A stretch of 39,893 nt of DNA. Source: Paeniglutamicibacter quisquiliarum (GTDB taxonomy: Bacteria > Actinomycetota > Actinomycetes > Actinomycetales > Micrococcaceae). Shown in pieces: positions 31,865 through 39,893 of this stretch. Each line of letters starts with the position of its first letter. Within the stretch, counting starts at the first letter, position 1. The position numbers and the translations under genes were made by a program. Under the pieces are notes generated by a model that was not told the origin of the DNA, searched no databases, and was given only the letters and a program-made list of their open reading frames with translations. Location of the stretch: assembly GCF_019084045.1 (NCBI RefSeq), contig NZ_JAHRED010000016.1, forward strand, positions 1-39,893. Direction: 5' to 3'.

Positions 31865-33864
31865 TCAGCCGACGTGGATCCCGGGGCGCCGTTGTGGGTC
31901 CGGTTCAGCCTTGCGGATGATTTCGCGTACCACCGGAGCGGTGTCGCCCTCGCCCAGCAGCAGGTAGCGCATCAGGTGGTGCAGCGGGTTGCCTTCGGAC
32001 CATTCGAAGTAGGCCTGGGGATGGCACCGGTTGCGTCGCGCAAGGCCAACAGGACCGCGGCAAGCGCGTTGGGGGAGGCGGGGCTCTGTGCCCGCAGGAT
32101 CCGGTGGCCATCGACCTGCACGCCCTTGACCCGCAGGGTGTTGCTGAAGCTGGAGGGGTCACTGACCAGGATCTCCAGGAACATGACATCCGCGCTGCCG
32201 GGGACCGGGTTGATCCCGCGTTGGCTGGCTTCCTTGGTGGTGTATTCACTGATGCCGGTGGCCGCGGGCTTGTGGGCGATGAGGTCCAGGCGTCCGTCGT
32301 ACTCCAGGGATTCGCGGATGAAGCGGCGGGCGGTCTCATCGAACTCAATTCGGTCCGCGCGCAGCTCGGTGGTGCGGGTGACGCGGGAAACCAGCGAGAT
32401 GACCACGATGCCGGCGATGAACAGCACGGAGATTGACAGGCCGTCGGGCTTGGAGAGGATGTTGGCACCCAGGGCATAGAACAGGACCAGGGTCAGCGTG
32501 GCAAACGCCACGGCGGGGGCACCGTGGCGGTTGCGGAAGGCAGCGATGGTGACCGCGACCGAGGCGGAGACCATCATGGCCAGGATGCCGGTGGCGTAGG
32601 CTCCGGCTTGGGCATTGACGTCGGCGCGGAAGGCGAAGGTGATCAGGATGCTGACACCGATGTAGACCAGCACGACGGGGCGCACCGCGCTGCTCCATTC
32701 CGGGGCCATGCCGTAGGCCGGCAGGTACCGGGGCACGATGTTGATCAGCCCCGCCAGCGCGGAGGCCCCGGCGAACCACAGGATCAAGACGGTGCAGAAG
32801 TCATAGAGGGTGCCGAATCCCTCGCCAAGGCGCTCGTGCGCGAGGTAGGCCAGGGCGCGCCCGTTGGCGGCCCCGCCCACGGTAAACGCCTCGGGCGGGA
32901 TCAGCACGGCGGTGACGAAGCTGCTGCCCAAGAGGTACAGGCTCATGATGGAGGCCGCAGCGGTGAGGAGCTTGCGGGTGTTGCGGATCCGGGTAGCGAG
33001 GCGACCTTTGGCCGTGCGGCCCCGGGCGGCGACCAGCGGCATCATGCTGACCCCGGTCTCGAACCCGGACAAGCCCAGGACCAGCAGCGGGAACACCAGC
33101 ACCGCGGCACCGATCGCGCTGCCCACGTCGGGGGAAGAGGCGGCCAGGGAGGTTGTCCAGACCTGGAGGGTACCGGCCGTGGTGAAGATCCCGATGAGGC
33201 CATCGGCGATGACCACGGCGTTCACAAGCAGGAACAGGGCAACCAGGGGAACGGCCACGGCCACGGCCTCGGTGAATCCCAGGAGAAAGACCGCGCCCAG
33301 GGTAAGCAGCAGGACAATGGTCAGCAGTACGGCATGGCCGTCCAGGAATGCGGGGACGTGCGGGTTTTCCATCAGGTGCACGGTGGCGTCCGCGGCGGAA
33401 AGGGTGATGGTGATGATCCAGGAAGTGGCCACGAAGCCCAGCAGGATGAGGACAAAGACCTTGCCCCGCCAGAACGGCAAGAGCTTTTCCAGCATGGCGA
33501 TCGATCCTTGGCCGTGCGGGCTTGCCTGCGCCACCGTGCGGTACATCGGCAACATCCCGCCCAGGGTCAGGATGACGATCAGCAGCGTCGCCAAGGGGGA
33601 GAGGGCGCCGGCGGCCAGCGCCGCGATGGCCGGGAGGTAGGAAAGGGTGGAGAAGTAGTCCACGCCGGTCAGGCACATCACCTTCCACCAGGGATACTGC
33701 TGCTCTTCGTTCTCGCTGCTGGCCGGCCCCAGGGGCTGCACCCGGCGTTCAAGCAGCCACCGGGCCAGCGGCGTGGCCGGCGGGCGGTGGCCGGTGGGCC
33801 GCGGCACGCTTTCGGGAACAAAGGACTCGGTTGAGGCACCCAAGATTGGCCTCTTTTCTGGCAC
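31865..33864 (-). CDS. APC-superfamily permease with cytosolic C-terminal domain, frameshifted near its end
   Basis: Predicted 12-TM amino-acid or cation permease of about 666 residues. The first helix region is [20 protein letters not shown]; later helices include [19 protein letters not shown] and [21 protein letters not shown] soluble C-terminal domain of roughly 150 residues follows. The annotated frame ends at 31972 with an unlikely tail. At 32017-32020 a run of four G (plus strand) would need a fifth to continue as [20 protein letters not shown] and [20 protein letters not shown], ending at 31865. The restored tail fits the family, so a one-base deletion, real or from sequencing, is likely. 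The substrate is unknown. Confidence 0.82.
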
Positions 33865-33933
33865 AATTTCGTGAAGCTATTGCCCACGATACTCCGCCGG
33901 CAGTTCCCCCTCGTGCACCAGGCGGGACGGGGC

Positions 33934-34227
33934 CTAGATGCGGGAGGAGCCTGGTTCGGTGAGGTACTCGACGGCATTGCCGGCGGGGGTTCTTCGATCG
34001 GTGGCAGTAGCCAGGGACAGGGAATCCACGGCGTCCTCCAGGGTCCTGTGCACCCCGGCGAGGCGCCCGTGGCGGGTGACGGCCTCCCAGCGGTGGTCCT
34101 CTCGGCGGCGGATCGGCCCCAGGCCCCGCTCCGTCCCCGCATGGTGGACCAGGTAGAGGGAACGTCCCGAGGGGAGCACCTCAATCCCGTTGATCACCAG
34201 CGTCTTGAGTTCTTCCTGCGTGTTCAT
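33934..34227 (-). CDS. Small hypothetical protein (97 residues)
   Basis: Predicted soluble 97-residue protein with a mostly beta start (MNTQEELKTLVINGIEVLPS, then SLYLVHHAG) and an RRREDHRWEAVTRHG centre. The start has GGAGG 7-8 nt upstream. It lies 14 nt after the DUF4383 gene in the same direction, so the two probably form an operon. No family is recognised and no membrane segment is present. Confidence 0.72.
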   Translation of the reverse strand: MNTQEELKTLVINGIEVLPSGRSLYLVHHAGTERGLGPIRRREDHRWEAVTRHGRLAGVHRTLEDAVDSLSLATATDRRTPAGNAVEYLTEPGSSRI

Positions 34228-34241
34228 CGTTCTGCCTCCAG

Positions 34242-34730
34242 TCAAGGGGTCCTTCTCCGGTTCGGGGGTGCGGTCCTGCGGGCGCCTCCGTCGCGGTCTC
34301 GGGTCAGTAGCAGGGCGAGGGCGAGCATACCGAGGCCCAGGACCAGGTGCAGCCAGTTGTCGGCGTCGTTCACGGGCACGAAGTTCGCTTCGCTGTCGTG
34401 GTCGATGACCAGCCCGTAAATCCACAGCAGCAGGTAAATGACTCCGCCCCAGAGCAGGTAGCCCCAGGCGGCGCTCCGGGTCTTGGCCATGGCGATGCCC
34501 GCGACCCCGAAGAGCAGGTGCACGATGTTGTGCAGGATGGACACCTGGAACACGCCCAGCAGCATCGCCTCGGACCGATGGCTCGCGAAGGTGAGCTGGT
34601 CGTAGTTGGTGGTGATTCCGGGAATGAAGCCCAGGATGCCGACGAGCAGAAAAACTGCGCCGACGGCCAAGGCCGCCTTCTGGACGTTGCTGCGTTCGGC
34701 GGCGCTGCGTGCGGCAGCATTGCTGGTCAT
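34242..34730 (-). CDS. DUF4383 membrane protein
   Basis: Predicted 162-residue membrane protein with four transmembrane helices: ALAVGAVFLLVGILGFIPGI, ILHNIVHLLFGVAGIAMA, YLLWGGVIYLLLWIYGLVI and WLHLVLGLGMLALALLL. The patterns FIPGITTNYD, HNIVHLLFG and DADNWLHLVLG identify DUF4383, common in actinobacteria and of unknown function. The charged tail is cytoplasmic. It is followed by the 97-residue hypothetical gene. Confidence 0.86.
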   Translation of the reverse strand: MTSNAAARSAAERSNVQKAALAVGAVFLLVGILGFIPGITTNYDQLTFASHRSEAMLLGVFQVSILHNIVHLLFGVAGIAMAKTRSAAWGYLLWGGVIYLLLWIYGLVIDHDSEANFVPVNDADNWLHLVLGLGMLALALLLTRDRDGGARRTAPPNRRRTP

Positions 34731-35622
34731 GGTGTTGTCCTTTCAGGGGTGGTTTTCCTGGGGGCGGCCCTGCTGCCGGGGCGTTGAAGATTTCCCTGGC
34801 GGGGTGCCCGGCGCCCGGAGGATCCTCGCTACCGATATCGCCCGGACCCGTGGGGCGTCCTGCCAGGGAAGACGCCGGGCCGCAACCGGACCGCGGGCCC
34901 CGGCCGGGGGACGGACCTGCTCCGTGGAACCGAGGGAGGATGCATGGGGTGAAAAGACCCAGGGCATTGGGTCTGCGCTGTCCAGCGGAAGTGGCACGGC
35001 CGGGGCCGGGGATGGGGCGGTGGAGGATATGGCCATAGCGTCTCCGCGGGGAACCGTCGGGGCCGGTGGCCCCGGGTGGGAGGTCGGACGCTGCTTGCCG
35101 CCGCTCCCCATTTTACGAAAGCTTCACCGCCAGGGGAAGACGGACGGACGCCGGGATGGCTCCTTTGACCCACGCGAGGAGACTTGCAAAGTGGTGATGG
35201 AAACTCTGCGCACCCTATGCAGTGGGTCGTCCCCTTCCCACGGCCTGGGACACAAGTTCTCAGACGGTGCAGTTAGAAACTCAACCCGATGCTAGAGATG
35301 GTGGGAAAAACCTCCTGCACCGGTTCCACCACCATGCCGGCCAGGTGGCTGGAGGCCGGCGGCGGCCCAACTCGTTCCGCGGATGGTCTCCGGACGCCCG
35401 GGAACAGTCCACTTCCACGTAACAGGCCGCCCCGCCGCTGCCCGAAGATGCAAGGATATTCACCATGAGAGGGGAGATCCCCGAAAGACCGGGAAGGAAC
35501 GTTGGCTCGCATTGCGGGGAGAAACAAATAGGTGATTGGTTCCGCAGTTTCTGACCACAGGTAACCATGCTGACAGACGGTGAAGCCTTCCGTTCTTCCG
35601 AATCGCTGGGCAAACTGGATTC
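34731..35622. other. Intergenic stretch of about 890 nt without a recognisable gene
   Basis: The region is very GC-rich up to about 35100, then nearer average. Several frames are open on both strands, but none has a family motif, and they overlap each other. It separates divergent genes, so promoters for DUF4383 and the SGNH hydrolase should lie here. Confidence 0.5.
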
Positions 35623-36480
35623 ATGGAACCAGAACCTCGGCGTAGCCCCGGGACAGGTACTGAAAGCGGCCAAGAACCTGCTCCGTTGGTCACACTGCCG
35701 CCGCATCCATGGAAACGCTTTGTGGCTCTTGGCGATTCCTTCACCGAGGGCCTGGACGACCCTGATCCTTCGGACCCGGGGAATTACCGTGGGTGGGCCG
35801 ACTTGGTGGCCCATGAGTTGAGTTTCGGTGTCCCGGATTTCACCTACGCGAACCTGGCTGTACGTGGTCAGCGCCTACGCCAAGTCATCGACACGCAACT
35901 GGGTCCGGCCCTGGCTCTGGGTCCGGATTTAGTGTCGATCCAGGCCGGCGGAAACGACCTCCTGCACCCTGGCGCTGATCCTGACAAGCTGGCAAACATT
36001 CTCAATGGAGCGGTCTGCTCGTTGCGTGTCCGCGGTGCCACCGTGGTGATTTTCGCTGGCCCGGATTCGGGCCGTTCCACGGTGCTCGGACAGTTTCGCA
36101 CCAAGATTGCGGTGTTCAACGAAAATGTTCGCGGCATTGCCGAAAGCCACGGGGCGCTCGTGGCCGATTTGTGGGCCATGACCGAACTGCATGATCCGCG
36201 CATGTGGAGCCCTGACAGGTTGCATCCCTCCCCCCTGGGGCATCTCGCCGTGGCCGCCATGGTGCTAGGGAAACTCCAGGTCCCCCATTCCTTGGGCCCA
36301 CAGCAGCTCCGACCCCTGCCACCTAGGGACAGACGCGAAACCTGGTCGCAGAACCGCCTGTGGGCGCGCGAATACCTGATGCCATACCTCGTGCGGGGCA
36401 TCTCACGGAAATCAAGAAGCAACCAATTTGGCGCCAAACGCCCGGTCCCTGCGCCCCTGGAAGCCACACGGCGGAGGTGA
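35623..36480 (+). CDS. SGNH/GDSL hydrolase
   Basis: Predicted 285-residue esterase or lipase-like hydrolase. All blocks are visible: GDSFTEG with the catalytic Ser (block I), NLAVRGQRLRQV with Gly (block II), QAGGNDLL with Asn (block III) and DRLHPSPLGH with the catalytic Asp and His (block V). There is no signal peptide. A Pro-rich N-terminal extension of about 30 residues precedes the core, so the real start may be internal. The substrate is unknown. It is monocistronic, and no gene is recognised between its end and 36703. Confidence 0.88.
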   Translation: MEPEPRRSPGTGTESGQEPAPLVTLPPHPWKRFVALGDSFTEGLDDPDPSDPGNYRGWADLVAHELSFGVPDFTYANLAVRGQRLRQVIDTQLGPALALGPDLVSIQAGGNDLLHPGADPDKLANILNGAVCSLRVRGATVVIFAGPDSGRSTVLGQFRTKIAVFNENVRGIAESHGALVADLWAMTELHDPRMWSPDRLHPSPLGHLAVAAMVLGKLQVPHSLGPQQLRPLPPRDRRETWSQNRLWAREYLMPYLVRGISRKSRSNQFGAKRPVPAPLEATRRR

Positions 36481-36703
36481 AGTTCACCGATGACTGCTCG
36501 CTCTCGGGGTGGCCCAACCGTTCGTTCAGTGCCCACTGCAGGGCCTCGTGCGTGCCACCAGCACTGATTCGGCCGGTCGAGCAGCACCTCAAAACATACC
36601 TCTCACGGGGCACCACCGTGCAAGACATCCAAAGCAGGCCACCGAACGTGTGGGCCGTTTTCCGGGCGCAGCCCAAGCAACCAGGGTAGCGCTGCCCCGG
36701 GGC

Positions 36704-37786
36704 TTAATCCGCGATGAATGCGGCGGAGCCGCTGAGCACCGACTCAAAGCCGCCTTCCAGGTAGAACTGGCGTTGGAGCGAGGCCCCCGTGCCCTGGGAG
36801 AGGACCCGGCGCAGGCCGGATCTGACGTATTCGTCGTCCTTGTTTCGTTTCAGGGCAGGCAGGATGTATTCCATCAGCGCATCGATCATCCGGGCTGCTG
36901 CGGTGGGCTCCCCGGTGGCGGGGTTGAGGTGGTTTCCGAGCAACCCGAACTTTGCTGCCTGCCACTGCGCCACGTCCAAGGCTTCTGGTGCCGGGCAGGG
37001 CGCTGGCGGTGCTCCGTTGAGGCTGGTGTCCACCAATGCGCGGGCGATCAGGGCCAGCAGCACAGTATTCGAGGCGTTCATCTGCGCATCGGGGACCCGG
37101 ATTTCCAGGGTCCGGTAGCGCGAGGAGATCCGGGCCCCCCAGCCGATATGCCGCGGGTCAAGGACCACATCGGTCCCCAGCAGGATCTTCATCCGCTGCT
37201 CGTAGTCCGCAGCATCGAGAAACTGCGGGGGGATGCCTTGGACCGACCGCCTGCGGTGTTGGATGTTGCGCCACGAGGCAAACCCCGAATCCCGGCCCTT
37301 CCAGTATGGTGAGTTGGCGCCTATCGCGGTCAAGGTCGGTAGCCATCGCCGGACCGCGTTCATCGCGGTGACCTGCTCCTCGGGATCCGTGATGCCGATA
37401 TGCAGGTGCAATCCCGAGAGGTAGTGCTCGTGGGCGATGGCCCCGAGGAATTGATGGATGATCCGGTAGCGTTCGGAGGAACTGGTGCGGACGGCTACCC
37501 CGGGGACCCGGGGCGGGGTGCCCCATCCGACCGCGGTGGTCTCCAGCTGCCGCGCGGCTTCGGCCAGAGCCTTGCGGTAGGAGCGTATGGTGTGCACGGC
37601 CTGGGGACCGGTTTCCAGGATGGGGCTGTTGCTCTCGAGCTGGCAGGGCAGGAATTCGCTCTGGGTGGTGCACCCTGCAGCCGTGATGGCCAGCAATTCC
37701 CGACTCGCCGAGACCGAGGGTGCCGTGGGCAGGCCGGTGTGGGCATCGATGAGGAAGAATTCTTCCTCAATCCCGAAACTACGCAT
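36704..37786 (-). CDS. Carboxylate-amine ligase, YbdK/glutamate-cysteine-ligase-2 type
   Basis: Predicted 360-residue cytoplasmic ATP-dependent ligase of the GCS2 family. The N-terminal signature FGIEEEFFLID is followed by EFLPCQLESNSPILET (active-site Glu residues), HLHIGITDPEEQVTAMN and YRTLEIRVPDAQ. YbdK-type enzymes join a carboxylate to an amine with weak gamma-glutamylcysteine activity; many actinobacteria carry several copies of unknown substrate. The ATG at 37786 has GGAGG 4 nt upstream; the longer frame is not supported. It lies 230 nt beyond the end of the GAF-ANTAR gene, in the same orientation. Confidence 0.9.
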   Translation of the reverse strand: MRSFGIEEEFFLIDAHTGLPTAPSVSASRELLAITAAGCTTQSEFLPCQLESNSPILETGPQAVHTIRSYRKALAEAARQLETTAVGWGTPPRVPGVAVRTSSSERYRIIHQFLGAIAHEHYLSGLHLHIGITDPEEQVTAMNAVRRWLPTLTAIGANSPYWKGRDSGFASWRNIQHRRRSVQGIPPQFLDAADYEQRMKILLGTDVVLDPRHIGWGARISSRYRTLEIRVPDAQMNASNTVLLALIARALVDTSLNGAPPAPCPAPEALDVAQWQAAKFGLLGNHLNPATGEPTAAARMIDALMEYILPALKRNKDDEYVRSGLRRVLSQGTGASLQRQFYLEGGFESVLSGSAAFIAD

Positions 37787-38016
37787 CTTTCCTCCCCTGT
37801 CTGTTGCCGCTGAACCTGCCGTCGAAACCGGATGTGATGCGTGTCCGTCTCCCTGTCCGGGATCAGGCGTCTGCGTGGATGGCTGGGCCATCCTCGCAGA
37901 ACCATGATCCCCCAAGAAGTCGAGCTTGTGCATGGATTTTTGGGCACCCAACAATGTTCGGTTCTGCCCGGGCCCGATCCCCATGTTGCTGGGTCCATGG
38001 TCTTGACCGGGTTCCA

Positions 38017-38754
38017 TTACCGTGGATTCTCGAAATGCGTGGTCGCGCCCTCCGGGTCCTTCTGCTTGACCATGGCCTCCGCGATGTCGCGAAGCTTGAT
38101 GTTGCGACTGGAGGAGGCCGATTTGAGAATCTTCACTGCTTCGTCCTGGCTGCAGTTGTTCTGGCCCATGATCATTCCCACGGCCAGGTCGATGGTGGTG
38201 CGGGACTTCATGGCCTCCAAGGCATCGGCGGCGGTCTCTTGGTGGCGTGCCAGCCTCAGGGCTATCGCGAAGGCTTGGGAAGCCTGGGCGGCATAGCCCT
38301 GGGCCAGGTGCATTTTCTGGACCGTGAAACCGTGGGCCTCGGTGGAATAGAGGTTCAGTGCCGCATGGTCGCCTTGTTCCAGGTGGAAAGGGACGGCCAG
38401 GACCGAATGTATTCCCTCGGCCAAGAGGATCCGCGCATACTCGGGCCATTTGGTCTCGGCTTCCAGGTCCGGGACATGGACGAGGGCTTGGGTCCGTGCG
38501 GCGCACAGGCAGGGACCGTCCTTGAACCGGTATTGGAGTTCGTCAAGTTTTTGCGCCTCGAGGCTGCTGCTGGCCACGGTGCCGGCGCGCCGGTGTCGCA
38601 GCAAAGTGATGCCGCACATTACCTCCTCCCCGTGCTCGGATAATTCATGGACGGCCAGGCGGGTCAGGGCGTTGAGGAAGCTTTCGATTTCACTGGATCT
38701 CAGGATCAGCCCGTGGAGGTAGTCGCCGACGGTGACCTGTGCTTCATCGTTCAC
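38017..38754 (-). CDS. GAF-ANTAR domain RNA-binding antiterminator-type regulator
   Basis: Predicted 245-residue signalling protein. The GAF domain (about residues 20-150) includes CGITLLRHRRAGTVASSSLE, DGPCLCAARTQALVHV and HSVLAVPFHLEQG. The C-terminal ANTAR domain (about residues 170-235) includes RTTIDLAVGMIMGQNNCSQD. ANTAR domains bind paired RNA hairpins and prevent termination. The start is GTG at 38754 with AGGAG 7 nt upstream. This domain order is common in actinobacteria, where GAF senses a small ligand or redox state. No ANTAR target hairpin pair was recognised nearby. Confidence 0.88.
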   Translation of the reverse strand: MNDEAQVTVGDYLHGLILRSSEIESFLNALTRLAVHELSEHGEEVMCGITLLRHRRAGTVASSSLEAQKLDELQYRFKDGPCLCAARTQALVHVPDLEAETKWPEYARILLAEGIHSVLAVPFHLEQGDHAALNLYSTEAHGFTVQKMHLAQGYAAQASQAFAIALRLARHQETAADALEAMKSRTTIDLAVGMIMGQNNCSQDEAVKILKSASSSRNIKLRDIAEAMVKQKDPEGATTHFENPR

Positions 38755-39051
38755 GGCATGGCTCCTGTTGACGGGCCTGGGTCCTTCATCGCGCCGGACC
38801 CGGCAACGCCGACCTTGGGTGTGTCGCGCGACCGGTGCCCCAGGAAGGCCGTCTGGCAGGACCGGGGGGGCTGTGCGCTCAACTCCCGCCTTTGTTCCCA
38901 AGTTACGCGGAAGCCCGATAAATAGATAGGCAAAGAGATGTATGCGCTCCGCAGGTAACCGGCGTGCAGCGACCGGGCACTCCCGCGCTTGTTCGGGGGC
39001 CGGCCAAAGGCCATCCTCTTGGACGTGCTCCTTAGGTGTCTGCGGGGGAGT

Positions 39052-39307
39052 CTAGCTGGCTGCCGGACCGTGGATCGGGGCCTTGGCATAGCCCACCGCG
39101 CTCGTGATGGCCTCGTTGCGCACCACGGTGTCGTCCTGCAGGGTGGATTCACGGTAGCGACCGGTCACTGGACGCAACAGCCAGGGGCATGCTGCCGGCG
39201 GCAGGCAGAAAGGGGTTTGGCCTGAGAAGTGGGTACTGCTCGCTCCAGGCCCGAAGCCCGGCAAGGACGGACCCGGTGTCAATATTGATCCACTGTGTCC
39301 GTGGCAT
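39052..39307 (-). other. Possible small gene with a frameshift
   Basis: One frame from ATG at 39307 reads MPRTQWINIDTGSVLAGLRA and continues to about 39160. A second frame then continues with YRESTLQDDTVVRNEAITSA and ends at 39052. Both parts look like one protein of about 85 residues joined by an indel near 39160-39170. No family is recognised and the ribosome-binding site is weak. Between 38755 and 39051 I see nothing. Confidence 0.35.
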
Positions 39308-39440
39308 GGGGTGCTCTCGGGACTCCGGGATCCAGAAACGGTGCACTTCCCTTACCCCAGCGTCGCTCAACGCGTTCCTGGAACAAGGCCAGCAACGACG
39401 AGTCGTGTCGCCGCCAACCACTCATCTTTTTGGTAATCGA

Positions 39441-39472
39441 GTGTCGCGGTGGGCCATCCACCGCCGCGACAC
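39441..39472. terminator. Hairpin beside the transposase remnant
   Basis: GTGTCGCGG (39441-39449) and CCGCGACAC (39464-39472) are perfectly complementary, with inner GGTGG/CCACC pairing. It may be a terminator or lie at the end of the decayed insertion sequence. Confidence 0.5.
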
Positions 39473-39539
39473 CCGAGCACCATAAATTCGGCAGTGTGTA
39501 TTCAGTTTGATCAGGTTTGTTTGGCGGCGTTGGGCCCTT

Positions 39540-39740
39540 CGTTGGTGATCTGTCGCAGGGTCGTGGCGCGTGATGAGATTCCAGGCCAAGCAGCCGCTGA
39601 AACGAAATCATGGGTGTCGTCCGGCGGTTGTGGCGGAAGGTGAATTCGTCAGGGCAGGCCTGCAGATGCCCTGCTCTGCCCGAGCGGTGTGTGCCGCGCG
39701 GCCAGGACTTGAAGTTGCTGCTCGCCCGGTGCACCCGGGA
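39540..39740 (-). pseudogene. C-terminal remnant of an IS1595-like transposase
   Basis: The minus frame contains SNFKSWPRGTHR, then HLQACPDEFTFRHNRR and TPMISFQRLLGLE. This matches the end of ISXO2/IS1595-type DDE transposases (pattern LK.WLRGTHHG...HLQ.YLDEF.FRFNRR). No catalytic residues or start are present, and the flanking sequence is non-homologous, so it is a fragment. Sequence from 39741 to the window end contains no recognisable gene. Confidence 0.65.
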
Positions 39741-39893
39741 CCTGATCGGTACGGGCTTTCTTCCAGGCCAGGGCCCATTCCCGTGTCTCTGCCACCCAAA
39801 TGCCATCGCCCGCCAGTCATGGTTGTTGGGGGGATTCCTGGCCAAGGCCCGACCAAGCCGTCGACGACCCCGAAAACAAGCGCGACTGTAGTC

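Noticed and set aside
32524-33834. 436-residue plus-strand frame
   Set aside because: Antisense shadow of the APC permease, with Gly/Asp/Gln-rich composition and no motifs.
36704-38506. A 600-residue minus-strand ligase
   Set aside because: The family starts at FGIEEEFF; the preceding 240 residues have no homology and overlap the GAF-ANTAR gene. A good ribosome-binding site supports 37786.
1-39893. tRNA or rRNA genes
   Set aside because: No cloverleaf with a TTC-type arm or conserved rRNA segment was recognised by eye; a covariance search would be needed to exclude a tRNA fully.

Overview
The window is high-GC DNA with Shine-Dalgarno-led, tightly packed operons. Its gene content (MHS-type symporters, PaaX and GntR regulators, a GAF-ANTAR regulator, DUF4383, a YbdK-type carboxylate-amine ligase) points to an actinobacterium, most likely an Arthrobacter-like member of the Micrococcaceae. 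That assignment is an inference from gene families; no rRNA or other marker gene is present.

Layout. (1) 158-4116: a tandem-domain Lrp/AsnC regulator is divergent from a two-gene operon encoding an amidohydrolase and an AbgT-family transporter. It looks like uptake and hydrolysis of an aminoacylated or N-acyl compound. (2) 4537-11241: a catabolic cluster with an MHS symporter, a flavin reductase, a cupin, a SnoaL-like protein, an acyl-CoA-dehydrogenase-fold flavin monooxygenase, a type-B carboxylesterase and a PaaX-family repressor. The reductase and monooxygenase are the two halves expected of a two-component flavin monooxygenase. A strong 12-bp inverted repeat lies in the divergent promoter region. 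(3) 11479-19904: a defence-like accessory segment. It holds a DUF1016/YhcG PD-(D/E)XK nuclease gene between short direct repeats, a 39-residue basic protein, a decayed second DUF1016 copy, an unrecognised 303-residue protein and a type III restriction-modification pair whose mod gene is frameshifted in its DPPY motif. (4) 20085-22884: three small membrane-anchored proteins of unknown function. (5) 22885-26635: a non-coding stretch with a nine-unit hairpin array bracketed by a promoter-like sequence and a terminator-like hairpin, then a small HTH protein between 71-72-nt direct repeats, a GNAT protein and a serine recombinase with a candidate res site. (6) 27041-29801: a second MHS symporter plus flavin-reductase-fold pair with a divergent GntR regulator. 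(7) 29817-30188: remains of insertion sequences. (8) 30807-38754: more ordinary genes, namely Hsp20, an APC-type permease, a small hypothetical protein, DUF4383, an SGNH hydrolase, a YbdK-like ligase and GAF-ANTAR. (9) The right end carries a decayed IS1595-like fragment.

The most unusual feature is the hairpin array at 23577-24257. Nine 25-nt units share a conserved 11-nt loop, while their 7-bp stems vary in a partly compensatory way. The units are separated by CAGCAGTA-type spacers, with a good sigma70-like promoter about 90 nt upstream and a 17-bp terminator-like hairpin 25 nt downstream. It may be an undescribed structured non-coding RNA or repeat system. Two genes (type III mod and the APC permease) carry single-base deletions in C/G runs, so base-calling error must be excluded before either is called a pseudogene.
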